Below, in pieces: positions 21,143-29,930 of a DNA stretch of 64,000 bases. Each line of letters starts with the position of its first letter. Within the stretch, counting starts at the first letter, position 1. Location: contig NZ_JACHWH010000012.1 in the NCBI RefSeq assembly GCF_014191255.1, positions 1-64,000 of the forward strand, in the 5' to 3' direction. The notes beneath the pieces were generated by a model. It was not told the DNA's origin, ran no database searches, and saw only the letters and a list, made by a program, of their open reading frames with translations. Source of the DNA: Amycolatopsis bartoniae. Its GTDB lineage: Bacteria; Actinomycetota; Actinomycetes; Mycobacteriales; Pseudonocardiaceae. The position numbers and the translations under genes were made by a program.

Positions 21143-21901
21143 GTGTCCCAGCCCGACGCCCGGCGCGAACTGGGCGCGTTCCTGCGCAGCAGGCGCGCCC
21201 GCATCACCCCCGCCGACGCGGGCCTGCCGCGGACCGGACGGCGCCGCACCCCGGGCCTGCGGCGCGAGGAGCTGGCGCTGCTCGCCGGCATCAGCGCGAC
21301 CTGGTACACCTACCTCGAACAGGGGCGGGACGTGCGCCCGTCGGACCAGGTGCTGGGGGCGCTCGCGCGGGCGTTGCGGCTCAGCGATCCGGAACGCGAC
21401 CACCTGTTCCGGCTGGCGAACGGCGAGCGGACGCCCCAGGAACCTGCCCCCGGGCAGGCCGCGGCCGTGCCCCTGCTGCTGCAGCCGAACCCCGCATACC
21501 TCACCGGTCCCCGCTACGACGTGCTCGGCTGGAACCCCGCGGCGGCGGAGCTGTTCCCGGGCATCGACGCGGCGCCGAACCTCGCCCGCTGGGTGTTCAC
21601 CAGTCCCTTCGCCCGTGACGTGCTGACGGACTGGGAGCTCGTCGCGCGGGGGCTGCTCGCCCGCCTGCGGGCCGCGGCGGGCCGGCATCCCGGTGACCCC
21701 CTTTTCGCCGCGCTCGTCCGCGAGCTGCGGGCGGCCAGCCCGGAGGCGGACGCCTGGTGGCCGCGTTACGACATCCAGGCGGCGCAGGCCGGGACGAAGC
21801 GCGTGCGCCATCCGCGGCTGGGCCCGCTGACGCTGGCGCACTCCGCCTTCCACCCGGCGGGACAGCCCGAGCACACGCTGGTGGTCTACGCCCTGCCTTG
21901 A
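21143..21901 (+). CDS. XRE-family regulator with MmyB-like ligand-binding domain
   Basis: A 252-residue regulator. The N-terminal HTH (about residues 5-80) has the family pattern RTPGLRREELALLAGISATWYTYLEQGRD. A MmyB-type PAS-like domain (about 95-250) contains YDVLGWNPAAAELFPG. GTG 21143 follows GGAGG with good spacing; ATG 21122 upstream has no ribosome site. It is divergent from the dehydrogenase at 20011-21075, its likely target. Its stop overlaps the TTGACA promoter element of the next gene. Confidence 0.85.
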   Translation: MSQPDARRELGAFLRSRRARITPADAGLPRTGRRRTPGLRREELALLAGISATWYTYLEQGRDVRPSDQVLGALARALRLSDPERDHLFRLANGERTPQEPAPGQAAAVPLLLQPNPAYLTGPRYDVLGWNPAAAELFPGIDAAPNLARWVFTSPFARDVLTDWELVARGLLARLRAAAGRHPGDPLFAALVRELRAASPEADAWWPRYDIQAAQAGTKRVRHPRLGPLTLAHSAFHPAGQPEHTLVVYALP

Positions 21902-21927
21902 CATGCAACCTGGAGGTTGCCTATTCT
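21898..21927 (+). promoter_or_regulatory. Promoter with a palindromic operator in its spacer
   Basis: TTGACA at 21898-21903 and TATTCT at 21922-21927 are 18 bases apart. The spacer contains the perfect inverted repeat GCAACC-TGGA-GGTTGC at 21905-21920. Transcription would begin at or next to GTG 21935, giving a leaderless mRNA. The palindrome is a strong candidate for autorepression by the ArsR-type protein encoded immediately downstream. Confidence 0.75.
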
Positions 21928-21934
21928 CGGCCGC

Positions 21935-22771
21935 GTGCCCGAACTGGACGCGGTGTTCCGCGCACTGGCCGATCCGAGCCGCCGCCTGCTGCTCGACCGG
22001 CTGAACGAGCGCGGCGGGCAGAGCCTGAGCGAGCTGTGCTCGGGCCTCGACCTGACGCGGCAGGCGGTGACGAAACACCTGGCCGTGCTGGAGGCGGCCG
22101 GGCTGGTCACCACCGAGCGGCGGGGCAGGGAGAAGCTGCACCACCTCAACGCCGCGCCCATCGCGGAGCTGTCCGCGCGCTGGATCAGCTCCTACCACCG
22201 CGAGCGCGCCCACGCGCTCGCGGACCTGAAACGAGCTTTGGAGGACCAGCCGATGAACCGCACCGAATTCCGGTACGTGACCTACATCCGCACCACACCG
22301 GAGCAGCTCTGGCGTGCCCTGACCGAGCCGGAGTTCACCCGGCGGTACTGGGGTGCCGAGCTCAAGTCGGACTGGCAGCCGGGCTCGCCGCTGCTGTGGC
22401 GCGAGGGCGACGGCGAGTTCGAGGACCTCGACCAGGTGGTGCTGGAGGCCGACCCGCCGTGGCTGCTGTCCTACAGCTGGCACACCTACCAGCCGCAGCA
22501 CGCGGAGCTGTTCGGCTGGAGCGCGGAGAAGCTGGCCGAGCTGCGGCAGGAGAAGCGGTCGAAGGTGACGTTCCGGATCGAGCCCGCCGGGGAGACGGTG
22601 AAGCTCACCGTGCGCCATGACGGCTTCGACACGGAGACCGAGATGCTCAAGGCCCTCAGCGGGGGGTGGCCGGCGATCCTGTCGAACCTCAAGACGCTGC
22701 TGGAGACCGGCGAACCGCTGCCCGAAGCGAAGCCGGCGAAGGGGTCCGCCGAGGCCCTGGCGGAGCGTTAA
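21935..22771 (+). CDS. ArsR-family regulator fused to an SRPBCC (AHSA1-like) domain
   Basis: A 278-residue two-domain protein. Residues 1-100 form an ArsR winged helix (VFRALADPSRRLLLDRLNER; DLTRQAVTKHLAVLEAAGLV) without the CxC metal site. Residues about 110-265 form an AHSA1-type START fold (TTPEQLWRALTEPEFTRRYWG; WRAL/W-rich core), usually a small-ligand pocket. I chose GTG 21935, seven bases after a -10 element, implying leaderless translation; TTG 21917 lies inside the putative operator. An ArsR gene followed by an SRPBCC gene is common; here they are fused. The ends of this gene and the convergent aldolase gene overlap (TTAA, 22768-22771). Confidence 0.85.
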   Translation: MPELDAVFRALADPSRRLLLDRLNERGGQSLSELCSGLDLTRQAVTKHLAVLEAAGLVTTERRGREKLHHLNAAPIAELSARWISSYHRERAHALADLKRALEDQPMNRTEFRYVTYIRTTPEQLWRALTEPEFTRRYWGAELKSDWQPGSPLLWREGDGEFEDLDQVVLEADPPWLLSYSWHTYQPQHAELFGWSAEKLAELRQEKRSKVTFRIEPAGETVKLTVRHDGFDTETEMLKALSGGWPAILSNLKTLLETGEPLPEAKPAKGSAEALAER

Positions 22772-23820
22772 CCGGCGCGTTCGACCAGCTCCCGCAGCAG
22801 TGCGACCACCTCCCCGGGGCTGAACTCCAGCGCGTTCTCCCCCACCGTCACTTCGAAGCTGCACCGCGACGGGTCCGGCGACGACCGCACCCGCAGGAAA
22901 AGCTGCACCCCCTGTTCCTCGATCAGCTGCTCGCCCGCGCGCTCCGCGGCCGCGCGCGGCACAGGCAGGTGGACGTGGAACAGCGGGGTCTGCGGCGGAT
23001 CGGGGAAGACCCGGGCCACGCCGTCCGCGTTGATCGCCGCGGCCAGCGCCACCGCGTGGTCCCGGAACTCCGCCATCCGCGGCACGAGGGCGTCCAGTCC
23101 CGCGAGGGCCCCGAGCGCCAGTGGCCACGCGTCGGGGATCGCCCCGCCGAGGCGGCGGCGCCACACCCCCGCCTCGGCGACGAGGTCCGCGCCGCCCGCC
23201 AGCACCGCCCCGCGCGTGCCCTGGATCCCCTTGTACAGCGACACGTACACCGAGTCGAACAACCCCGCGATCTCGGCGAACGGGCGCCCGTAGTACGGCT
23301 GCGCCTCCCACAGCCGCGCCCCGTCGAGATGCGCCGCCGCCCCGCGGGACCGCGCGAGCGCGACCTGTTCGGTCAGGTCCGCCCACTCCGGCAGCACCCC
23401 GCCGAGGTCACGCTGCGGCAGCTCCCACACCATCGCCGCGAGCGGCTCCGCCACCGCGGCCAGGTCCGCCGTGCGCAGCAGCTCGTGGCGGTCCCCGATC
23501 GCGTGGAAGCGCAGCCCGTGCACGGCGTTGTAGCCCTGCAGCTCCCAGGAGTCCAGGTGCAGCTGCGGGTGCCCGCCGAACGCCCGCCGGCCGCGGCGCT
23601 CGGCGTGCACGTGCAGCACGGCCTGCTGCGCCATCGTGCCCGTGGGGAAGAACAGCGCCGCCTCCGTGCCCAGCAGCCCGGCGATCCGCTCCTCCAGGCG
23701 CGCCACCGGTTCCTCGGGCAGCGTGTCCTCGTCCACCTGCGCGAGCCACTCCCGCAGCAGGGCCGCCGGCCTGCGGCGGATCGGGGCGTGCAGGGCGAGC
23801 GAGCGCTGGATGCCGGTCAT
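22768..23820 (-). CDS. Threonine aldolase/beta-eliminating lyase family PLP enzyme
   Basis: A 350-residue fold-type I PLP enzyme. It begins with the aldolase-like N-terminus, has LLGTEAALFFPTGTMAQQAVL for the cofactor-phosphate region and HLDGARLWEAQPYYG with the Asp that contacts the pyridine ring, and carries the Schiff-base lysine in SLYKGIQGTRGAVL. Members cleave L-threonine or other beta-hydroxy amino acids to glycine plus an aldehyde. The exact substrate is not determined. ATG 23820 is chosen because upstream sequence lacks family similarity. It is divergent from an aldehyde dehydrogenase 125 bases away, which could consume an aldehyde product (inference). Confidence 0.85.
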   Translation of the reverse strand: MTGIQRSLALHAPIRRRPAALLREWLAQVDEDTLPEEPVARLEERIAGLLGTEAALFFPTGTMAQQAVLHVHAERRGRRAFGGHPQLHLDSWELQGYNAVHGLRFHAIGDRHELLRTADLAAVAEPLAAMVWELPQRDLGGVLPEWADLTEQVALARSRGAAAHLDGARLWEAQPYYGRPFAEIAGLFDSVYVSLYKGIQGTRGAVLAGGADLVAEAGVWRRRLGGAIPDAWPLALGALAGLDALVPRMAEFRDHAVALAAAINADGVARVFPDPPQTPLFHVHLPVPRAAAERAGEQLIEEQGVQLFLRVRSSPDPSRCSFEVTVGENALEFSPGEVVALLRELVERAG

Positions 23821-23945
23821 GCCCTGATCCTGCCAGTGACCTCCGACAGTTCCGGCTTTCCGGCCAGCGGAAGGTGCCCTGGGCAGCGGGCTCCGGGCTG
23901 GCGACACTGGCCGCGAAGCCCGAGCCGACGCAGGAGTGGAGCGCC

Positions 23946-25406
23946 GTGAGTTTTCTCGACGACGAGGAGTGGACCGGCCGGATCTGGACCGGCAGCTGGG
24001 AACGCGGGACGGGTGGGACCGCGCCGGTGGTCGAGCCCGCGACGGGCGGCGAGCTGGGCCGCGTCGGGCTCGCGTCGCCCGAGGACGTGGCCTCGGCGGC
24101 CGCCCGCGCCGCCGAGGCGCAGCGGGCATGGTCCGCGACGCCGTTCCAGGAGCGGGCCGCGATCCTGCGCCGTGCCGGGGACCTGTGGCAGGAGCACGCC
24201 GACGAGCTGCGCACGTGGCTCGTGCGCGAGGCCGGCAGCGTCCGGGGCAAGGCGGACTTCGAACTGCACGTCGCCGCGCAGGAGTGCTACGAGGCCGCCG
24301 CGCTGCCGTCGCACGCGACCGGTGAGCTGCTGCCGAGCGAGGCGCCGCGGCTGAGCATGGTCCGGCGGGTGCCCGCGGGCGTGGTCGGCGTGATCTCCCC
24401 CTTCAACGCCCCGCTGATCCTGTCCATCCGCTCGGTCGCGCCCGCGCTCGCGCTGGGCAACACCGTGCTGCTCAAGCCCGATCCCCGCACCGCCGTGTGC
24501 GGCGGGGTGGCGCTGGCCCGTGTCTTCGAGGAGGCCGGGCTGCCCGCCGGGGTGCTGCAGGTGCTGCCCGGCGGCGCGGACACCGGCGCCGCGCTCGTCA
24601 CCGACCCGCACGTGCGCGTCATCTCGTTCACCGGCTCGACGGCCGCGGGCCGGTCGGTGGGCGAGCTGGCCGGGCGCCACCTCAAGCGGGCGCACCTGGA
24701 GCTGGGCGGCAACTCGGCGCTGATCGTGCTGGAGGACGCGGACCTGGAGGAGGCGATGGGCGCCGCCGCGTGGGGTTCGTTCTTCCACCAGGGCCAGATC
24801 TGCATGACCACCGGACGGCACCTGGTGCACGCGTCGCTGTACGACGAGTACGTCGAGCGGCTCGCGGACAAGGCCGACGCGCTGGCCGTGGGCGATCCCG
24901 CCACCGAGGACGTCGCCCTCGGCCCGATCATCGACTCCGTGCAGCGGGACAAGATCCACACCCTGGTCACCGCCAGCGTCGACGCGGGCGCCAAGCTCAT
25001 GGCGGGCGGCACGTACCGGGACCTCTTCTACCGCGCGACGGTCCTGGCCGACGCCGGCCCGTCCGTGCCCGCGTACGACCAGGAGGTGTTCGGCCCGGTC
25101 GCGCCGGTGACGAAGTTCAGCACGCTCGACGAGGCGGTGCAGCTGGCCTCGGACAGCGAGTACGGCCTGTCGCTGGGCATCCTGACCGCCGATGTCCACA
25201 GTGGACTCCGGCTGGCCGACCGGATCCCGACCGGGATCGCGCACGTCAACGACCAGACCGTGAACGACGAGGCGCTCGCCCCGTTCGGCGGCGTCGCCGC
25301 GTCGGGCACCGGTTCGCGCTTCGGCGGCCCGGCGGCGAACATCGAGGCGTTCACCGAGACCCGCTGGGTCACCGCGCGCGGCGACGTGGCGAGCTACCCG
25401 TTCTGA
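23946..25406 (+). CDS. Aldehyde dehydrogenase (benzaldehyde/vanillin dehydrogenase-like)
   Basis: A 486-residue NAD(P)-dependent aldehyde dehydrogenase of normal length. It shows the oxyanion asparagine region (ISPFNAPLILS), the FTGSTAAGR cofactor motif, the general-base Glu in LELGGN and the nucleophilic Cys in GQICMTTGR (about residue 290). GQICM plus the conserved HVNDQTVNDE near the C-terminus is typical of benzaldehyde/salicylaldehyde/vanillin-type members, so an aromatic aldehyde is possible. GTG 23946 follows CAGGAG. Confidence 0.88.
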   Translation: MSFLDDEEWTGRIWTGSWERGTGGTAPVVEPATGGELGRVGLASPEDVASAAARAAEAQRAWSATPFQERAAILRRAGDLWQEHADELRTWLVREAGSVRGKADFELHVAAQECYEAAALPSHATGELLPSEAPRLSMVRRVPAGVVGVISPFNAPLILSIRSVAPALALGNTVLLKPDPRTAVCGGVALARVFEEAGLPAGVLQVLPGGADTGAALVTDPHVRVISFTGSTAAGRSVGELAGRHLKRAHLELGGNSALIVLEDADLEEAMGAAAWGSFFHQGQICMTTGRHLVHASLYDEYVERLADKADALAVGDPATEDVALGPIIDSVQRDKIHTLVTASVDAGAKLMAGGTYRDLFYRATVLADAGPSVPAYDQEVFGPVAPVTKFSTLDEAVQLASDSEYGLSLGILTADVHSGLRLADRIPTGIAHVNDQTVNDEALAPFGGVAASGTGSRFGGPAANIEAFTETRWVTARGDVASYPF

Positions 25407-25413
25407 GGCCCGC

Positions 25414-27267
25414 TCAGCCGACGACCCGGTCGACGAAGCACCAGCGCCAGTCCTCACCGGGCTCGTAGCTGCGGATCACCGGGTGCTCGGTGTCGTGGTA
25501 GTGCTTGCTCGCGTGCCGCCGCGGGGAGGAGTCGCAGCACCCGACGTGCCCGCACTCCAGGCACAGCCGCAGGTGCACCCACGTGGTGCCCTCGCGCAGG
25601 CAGTCCTCGCAGCCCTCGGCGTCGGAAGTGGCGTCGCCGGGGTGGGTCAGGTGGTCGCACGAACCGGCGGTGCTCGCCGGGGTGCGCAGCTCCAGGCCGT
25701 CGGCGCGGGCGGCGTCGTCTTGCGGTTCCAACATGGACTCCTCGATGTCCAGGGTGTCGAGCACGCGCCGCAACACCTCGTCGTCGACCGTGCCGCGGTC
25801 GCGGGCGGTGAGCAGCACCTCGCGCTCGGCCGTCAGCATCTCCGCCCGCAGCCGCCGGTAGGCCGCGCTCGGGGTCTCCCGGAGGTTACTGCCGTAGCCG
25901 AGCCGTTCCCAGGCCGAGTCCGAGCGGTAGGTCTGCTTGTCCTCCAGCCGGGCGATGACGTCGGCGGGGTCGTCGGGGGTGCGCACCTCCTGCAGGCGGG
26001 CGAGCCCGGCCTGCGTCATGTCGTGCAGCAGGGCCGCCTGCTGCAGCGCGTCCTCGCCCGGGTCCGGCGCGGGCAGGTCGAGGCGGCGCACCAGCCGCGG
26101 CAGCGTGGTGCCCTGCAGCATCAGCGTGCCCGCCACCACGACGAACGCGGCGAGCACGAGCACCCCGCGTTCCGGGGTGTCGGCGGGCAGCACGAACGCG
26201 GCGGCGAGCGTCACCACGCCCCGCATGCCCGCCCAGCCGATGGCCGCCGAGTAGGACCACGGCAGGTCCCACGCGGGCAGCAGGCGGCGCGCGAGCGCCG
26301 TGGCGAACACCCACACGATGCGGCTGAGGATCGTCACCAGCAGCACGCACGCGCAGACGCCGAGGATCGCCCAGGCCGAGAGCCTGCTGTCGGCGACCTC
26401 GCCGATGATCCGGCGCAGCTGCAGGCCGATGAGCAGGAAGACGACGTTCTCCAGCAGGAACTGGATGGTGCGCCAGTTGATCCGGCTCGCCAGCCGGGCC
26501 GGGCCGGGCAGCGTCCGCGGCATCTGCTGGCCCAGCACGAGCCCGGCGACCACGACCGCCAGCACGCCCGAGCCGTGCAGCGCCTCGGCGGCCAGGTAGG
26601 CCACGAACGGCACCACGAACGACCAGGCGGTGTCGAACACCGGGTCGAGCAGCCGGCGCCGCAGCTGCACCGCGAGCCAGCCGACCAGCAGGCCCACGAC
26701 GAGCCCGCCCACGGCCGCGAGCAGGAAGTCCAGCCCGACCTGCCACATCGCGACGGAACCGGCGATGGCCGCGATCGCCGTGCGCAGCGCCACCAGCGCG
26801 GCGGCGTCGTTGAGCAGGCTCTCCCCTTCGAGGATGCGCACCACCTGGCGCGGCATGCCCACCCGGCGCGCGACGGCGCTGGCGGCGACGGCGTCCGGCG
26901 GCGCCACGACCGCGCCGAGCGCGAGCCCGGCGGCGAGCGGCAGGCCCGGGATGACCAGCCACGTGGCCAGTCCCACGGCGAACGTGGTGAAGACGACGAG
27001 CCCCACCGACAGCAGGCCGATCGGCGTCCGGTTGGCCCGGATCTCGACCAGCGACGTGGTGAGCGCGGACGCGTACAGCAGTGGCGGGAGCAGCCCGACC
27101 AGCACGAGCTCGGGGTCGAGGTGGTAGTCGGGCATGCCCGGGACGAACGACGCGGCGACCCCGAAGACGATCAGGCACAGCGGCGGGGACCAGTCGAACC
27201 GGCGCGCGATCCCGGTGACGGTCAGTACCGCCACGACGAGGCCCACGATCTGGATGGCTAGGTGCAT
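25414..27267 (-). CDS. CPA1-family Na+/H+ antiporter with C-terminal UBP-type zinc finger
   Basis: A 617-residue membrane protein. About 400 residues form a dozen hydrophobic segments with the CPA1 ion-binding motif GESLLNDAAALV (Asn-Asp pair, about residue 155) and an earlier APPDAVAASAVARRVGMP. A cytoplasmic helical region (about 410-530) follows. The last 75 or so residues form a zf-UBP ubiquitin-hydrolase-type zinc finger with ordered Cys and His ligands (CDH, CEDC, CLECGHVGC, then HASKHYHDTEH). The chimera is known in actinobacterial antiporters, but the role of the finger is unclear. ATG 27267 is the family-like start; ATG 27309 would add 14 residues. Divergent from the M20 gene. Confidence 0.85.
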   Translation of the reverse strand: MHLAIQIVGLVVAVLTVTGIARRFDWSPPLCLIVFGVAASFVPGMPDYHLDPELVLVGLLPPLLYASALTTSLVEIRANRTPIGLLSVGLVVFTTFAVGLATWLVIPGLPLAAGLALGAVVAPPDAVAASAVARRVGMPRQVVRILEGESLLNDAAALVALRTAIAAIAGSVAMWQVGLDFLLAAVGGLVVGLLVGWLAVQLRRRLLDPVFDTAWSFVVPFVAYLAAEALHGSGVLAVVVAGLVLGQQMPRTLPGPARLASRINWRTIQFLLENVVFLLIGLQLRRIIGEVADSRLSAWAILGVCACVLLVTILSRIVWVFATALARRLLPAWDLPWSYSAAIGWAGMRGVVTLAAAFVLPADTPERGVLVLAAFVVVAGTLMLQGTTLPRLVRRLDLPAPDPGEDALQQAALLHDMTQAGLARLQEVRTPDDPADVIARLEDKQTYRSDSAWERLGYGSNLRETPSAAYRRLRAEMLTAEREVLLTARDRGTVDDEVLRRVLDTLDIEESMLEPQDDAARADGLELRTPASTAGSCDHLTHPGDATSDAEGCEDCLREGTTWVHLRLCLECGHVGCCDSSPRRHASKHYHDTEHPVIRSYEPGEDWRWCFVDRVVG

Positions 27268-27380
27268 TCGGCCCGTTCCGGGGTGTTCGGAGGAGGAAAA
27301 GGCCTCCATGACGAGGAGTACTGCCGGGGCGTGACTCCGGACAATGATGATATCCGCCCCGTTCCCGCCGAGGAGCCGCC

Positions 27381-28529
27381 GTGCTGTGCTCGTCCGTCCT
27401 GCCGTGGACCCGGCGCGCGCTGCCCGCGATGACGGCGGACCTGCGGCGGCTCGTGGAGCTGGAGACCCCGAGCGAGGACAAACCGCTGCTCGACACCGCG
27501 GCCACGGCGCTCACCCGCTGGGTCGCCGCCCGGCTCGGCCCGGGTGTGGCGGGCAGGCGGCACCACGGAGGCGACCACGGCGACGTGCTGGAGGTCACCT
27601 GTCCCGGTTCGGCGCCGGGGCACGTGCTGCTGTTGTGCCACTACGACACGGTGTGGCCGGCGGGCACGCTGGCGGGCTGGCCGTTCCGGGCGGAGCGGGG
27701 CCGGGCGAGCGGGCCGGGTACCTTCGACATGAAGCTCGGCGTCGTGCAGGCGGTGTGGGCGCTGCGGTGCGCGCACGAGCTGGGGCTGGCGGTGCCCACC
27801 GTGCGGCTGCTGCTGACCGGGGACGAGGAGATCGGCAGCCCGGTCGGCCGCGCGCACATCGAGCGGCTCAGCGCCGGGGCACTCGCGACGCTCGTGTTCG
27901 AGGCATCGCTGGACGGGGCTTTGAAGACGGGCCGCAAGGGCGTCGGGTTGTTCGACGTGACGGTGCTCGGGGTCGAGGCGCACGCCGGGCTCGAACCGGC
28001 GGCCGGGGTGAGCGCGATCCACCAGCTGGCGGAGCTGATCCCGGCGATCACCGCGCTCGGCGACGAGGACCGGGGCACCACGGTGAACGTCGGGCTGGTG
28101 CGCGGCGGCACCGCGCTGAACGTGGTCGCCGGTCAGGCCGGCTGCGGGATCGACGTCCGCGTCGCGCAGCCCGGCGAGACCGCCCGCCTCGACGCGGGGT
28201 TCGCCGCGCTGCGCACGTCCGACCCACGGGCCCGGCTGACCGTGCGCGGCGAGTGGAACCGGCCGCCGATGGTGCCGAACGAGGCCACCCGGCGGCTGTT
28301 CGCCCTGGCCGCCGGCGTCGGCGCGGAGCTGGGGCTGGCGCTGTCGGAGGTGTCGGTGGGCGGGGCGAGCGACGCGAACTTCGTGTCCGCGCTGGACCGC
28401 CCGGTGCTCGACGGCCTGGGCGCCCTCGGCGGCGGCGCCCACGCCCGGCACGAGCACGTGCTGCTCGACCAGGTCCCCGTACGGACGGCGCTGGTCACCG
28501 GGCTGCTCACCGCGCTCGCGCCGACGTAG
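27381..28529 (+). CDS. M20 family metallopeptidase (carboxypeptidase G2-like)
   Basis: A 382-residue dizinc peptidase. The ligands follow the M20A order: His in LLCHYDTVWP, bridging Asp in GTFDMKLGV, Glu-Glu in LTGDEEIGSP, later acidic ligand near FEASLDGAL, and the C-terminal His in GGAHARHEHV. The dimerisation domain lies at about 175-290. CPG2-like members cleave C-terminal glutamate or act as aminoacylases. There is no signal peptide. GTG 27381 is preceded by GAGGAG. The MarR gene follows 38 bases downstream and may regulate it (inference). Confidence 0.86.
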   Translation: MLCSSVLPWTRRALPAMTADLRRLVELETPSEDKPLLDTAATALTRWVAARLGPGVAGRRHHGGDHGDVLEVTCPGSAPGHVLLLCHYDTVWPAGTLAGWPFRAERGRASGPGTFDMKLGVVQAVWALRCAHELGLAVPTVRLLLTGDEEIGSPVGRAHIERLSAGALATLVFEASLDGALKTGRKGVGLFDVTVLGVEAHAGLEPAAGVSAIHQLAELIPAITALGDEDRGTTVNVGLVRGGTALNVVAGQAGCGIDVRVAQPGETARLDAGFAALRTSDPRARLTVRGEWNRPPMVPNEATRRLFALAAGVGAELGLALSEVSVGGASDANFVSALDRPVLDGLGALGGGAHARHEHVLLDQVPVRTALVTGLLTALAPT

Positions 28530-28567
28530 CCGGAAGCCCGCTGGACGGGGTGCCTACGCTGGGGCGC

Positions 28568-29107
28568 ATGTCCGCCGAACCGGCCGCGCCCGGAGAACTC
28601 GACTACCTCTCGTTCGTCGACTACGCCATCGCGCGGACCACGGCCGAACTGCCCGCCGTCGACCCCGTCGCGATGCGGCTCGGGCTGACCCTGCACCGGC
28701 TGACCAGCGCGCTCGTCTACGACTGGGAGTCGACCGTGCACCGGCCGCGCGGCTGGAGCTGGGGCGGGTTCCGCGTGCTGTTCGCGCTGTGGCTGGCCGG
28801 GCCGATGGAGGCCAAACGCGTCGCGCAGCTGTCCGGGATGAGCCGCGCCGCGGTGTCGGCGCTGGTGAACACCCTGGAACGGGACGGGCTGGTGTCCCGG
28901 ACGCCGGCCGAGCACGACCGCCGCGCCGTGCTGCTGTCGCTCACCGACTCCGGGCACGACGCGATCACCAGCGCCTACGTCGCCCACAACGAACGCGAAC
29001 AGGCCTGGGCGAACGCGCTCACCGAGTCCGAGCAGACCGTCCTCATCGGACTGCTGGAGAAGCTCACCACCAGCTCGGCCGCCACCGAGGCCAAGCGGCG
29101 CTTCTGA
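28568..29107 (+). CDS. MarR-family transcriptional regulator
   Basis: A 179-residue winged-helix regulator. The DNA-binding part includes AKRVAQLSGMSRAAVSALVNTLERDGLVSR and the wing TPAEHDRRAVLLSLTDSG, both MarR hallmarks. Its N-terminal extension before the first dimerisation helix is longer than usual (about 35 residues). TACGCT sits seven bases before ATG 28568, a leaderless promoter. The target is unknown; the upstream M20 peptidase and convergent glutathione peroxidase are neighbours. Confidence 0.87.
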   Translation: MSAEPAAPGELDYLSFVDYAIARTTAELPAVDPVAMRLGLTLHRLTSALVYDWESTVHRPRGWSWGGFRVLFALWLAGPMEAKRVAQLSGMSRAAVSALVNTLERDGLVSRTPAEHDRRAVLLSLTDSGHDAITSAYVAHNEREQAWANALTESEQTVLIGLLEKLTTSSAATEAKRRF

Positions 29108-29112
29108 AAGCC

Positions 29113-29601
29113 CTACCGCGCCAGCGCCGCCTCGATCGCGGACACGACCTCCGGCGACCCGGGCTCGGTGCGCGGGCGGAACCGGGCCAGCACCTCGCCG
29201 TCGCCGGTGACGAGGAACTTCTCGAAGTTCCACTGCACGTCGCCCGCCTCCCCCTCGGCGTCCGGCGTGCGCACCAGCTCCTCGTACAGCGGGTGCCGCC
29301 CCTCCCCGTTCACCTCGACCTTCTCGAACATCGGGAACGTGACGCCGTAGGTGGCCGAGCAGAACTGGGCGATCTCCTCCGCCGTACCCGGCTCCTGCCC
29401 GGCGAACTGGTTGCACGGGAAGCCCGCGACCGAAAACCCCTTGTCGCCGTAGCGTTCCTGCAGCCGCTCCAGCCCGGTGTACTGCGGGGTCAGACCGCAG
29501 CGCGAAGCCACGTTGACCACCAGCAGGACACGGCGGCCGAGGCCGCCGAGGGTCGCCGGTTCCCCGGACAGCGTGCGCAGTGGAAGATCACCGAGTGCCA
29601 T
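29113..29601 (-). CDS. Glutathione peroxidase family (thiol peroxidase)
   Basis: A 162-residue thioredoxin-fold peroxidase. The peroxidatic cysteine is in VNVASRCGLTPQYTGL, with partner motifs GFPCNQFAGQEP (Cys-type resolving position) and WNFEKFLV. Actinobacteria normally lack glutathione, so it probably uses thioredoxin or mycothiol-linked reductant; this is inference. The gene is convergent with the MarR gene, five bases apart. Confidence 0.92.
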   Translation of the reverse strand: MALGDLPLRTLSGEPATLGGLGRRVLLVVNVASRCGLTPQYTGLERLQERYGDKGFSVAGFPCNQFAGQEPGTAEEIAQFCSATYGVTFPMFEKVEVNGEGRHPLYEELVRTPDAEGEAGDVQWNFEKFLVTGDGEVLARFRPRTEPGSPEVVSAIEAALAR

Positions 29602-29646
29602 GCCGCCATCCTGCCTCAGCGGCGGCCGGCTCCGCCAACCTCCCGC

Positions 29647-29850
29647 TCAGTCCGCCGAGCGCGGCCCCGGCACCGTGGTCAGGCCCTCGGTGGGCTTGAG
29701 GCCCAGCGCGTCGAGCAGCAGGGCGCAGTCGTCGGCGTCCGCCGCGGCCGAGGCGATCGCCCGCACCGCGCGGCGCCGCTCGTCGCGCACCGCCGCGCTG
29801 TCCTCGAAGACGTCGTGCGGCGCGATCACCGTGAAGCCGTTGTCTCGCAT
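29647..29850 (-). CDS. Small conserved-looking protein of unknown function
   Basis: A 67-residue reading begins MRDNGFTVIAPHDVFEDSAAV and is rich in Ala/Asp/Arg with no membrane segment or cysteine cluster (one Cys only). ATG 29850 follows GGAGGGG at good spacing, which supports real translation; the longer reading to 29913 lacks a ribosome site. I do not recognise a domain. It lies upstream of the glutathione peroxidase gene on the same strand and divergent from the hydrolase-like gene at 29931. Confidence 0.6.
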   Translation of the reverse strand: MRDNGFTVIAPHDVFEDSAAVRDERRRAVRAIASAAADADDCALLLDALGLKPTEGLTTVPGPRSAD

Positions 29851-29930
29851 TCGTTCCCCTCCGCCTGGTCGCCGAGCCCGTGTAACACCCGGGCACCCGG
29901 GGTAGCCGGACACCGGAGAAAGGAGCGGTA

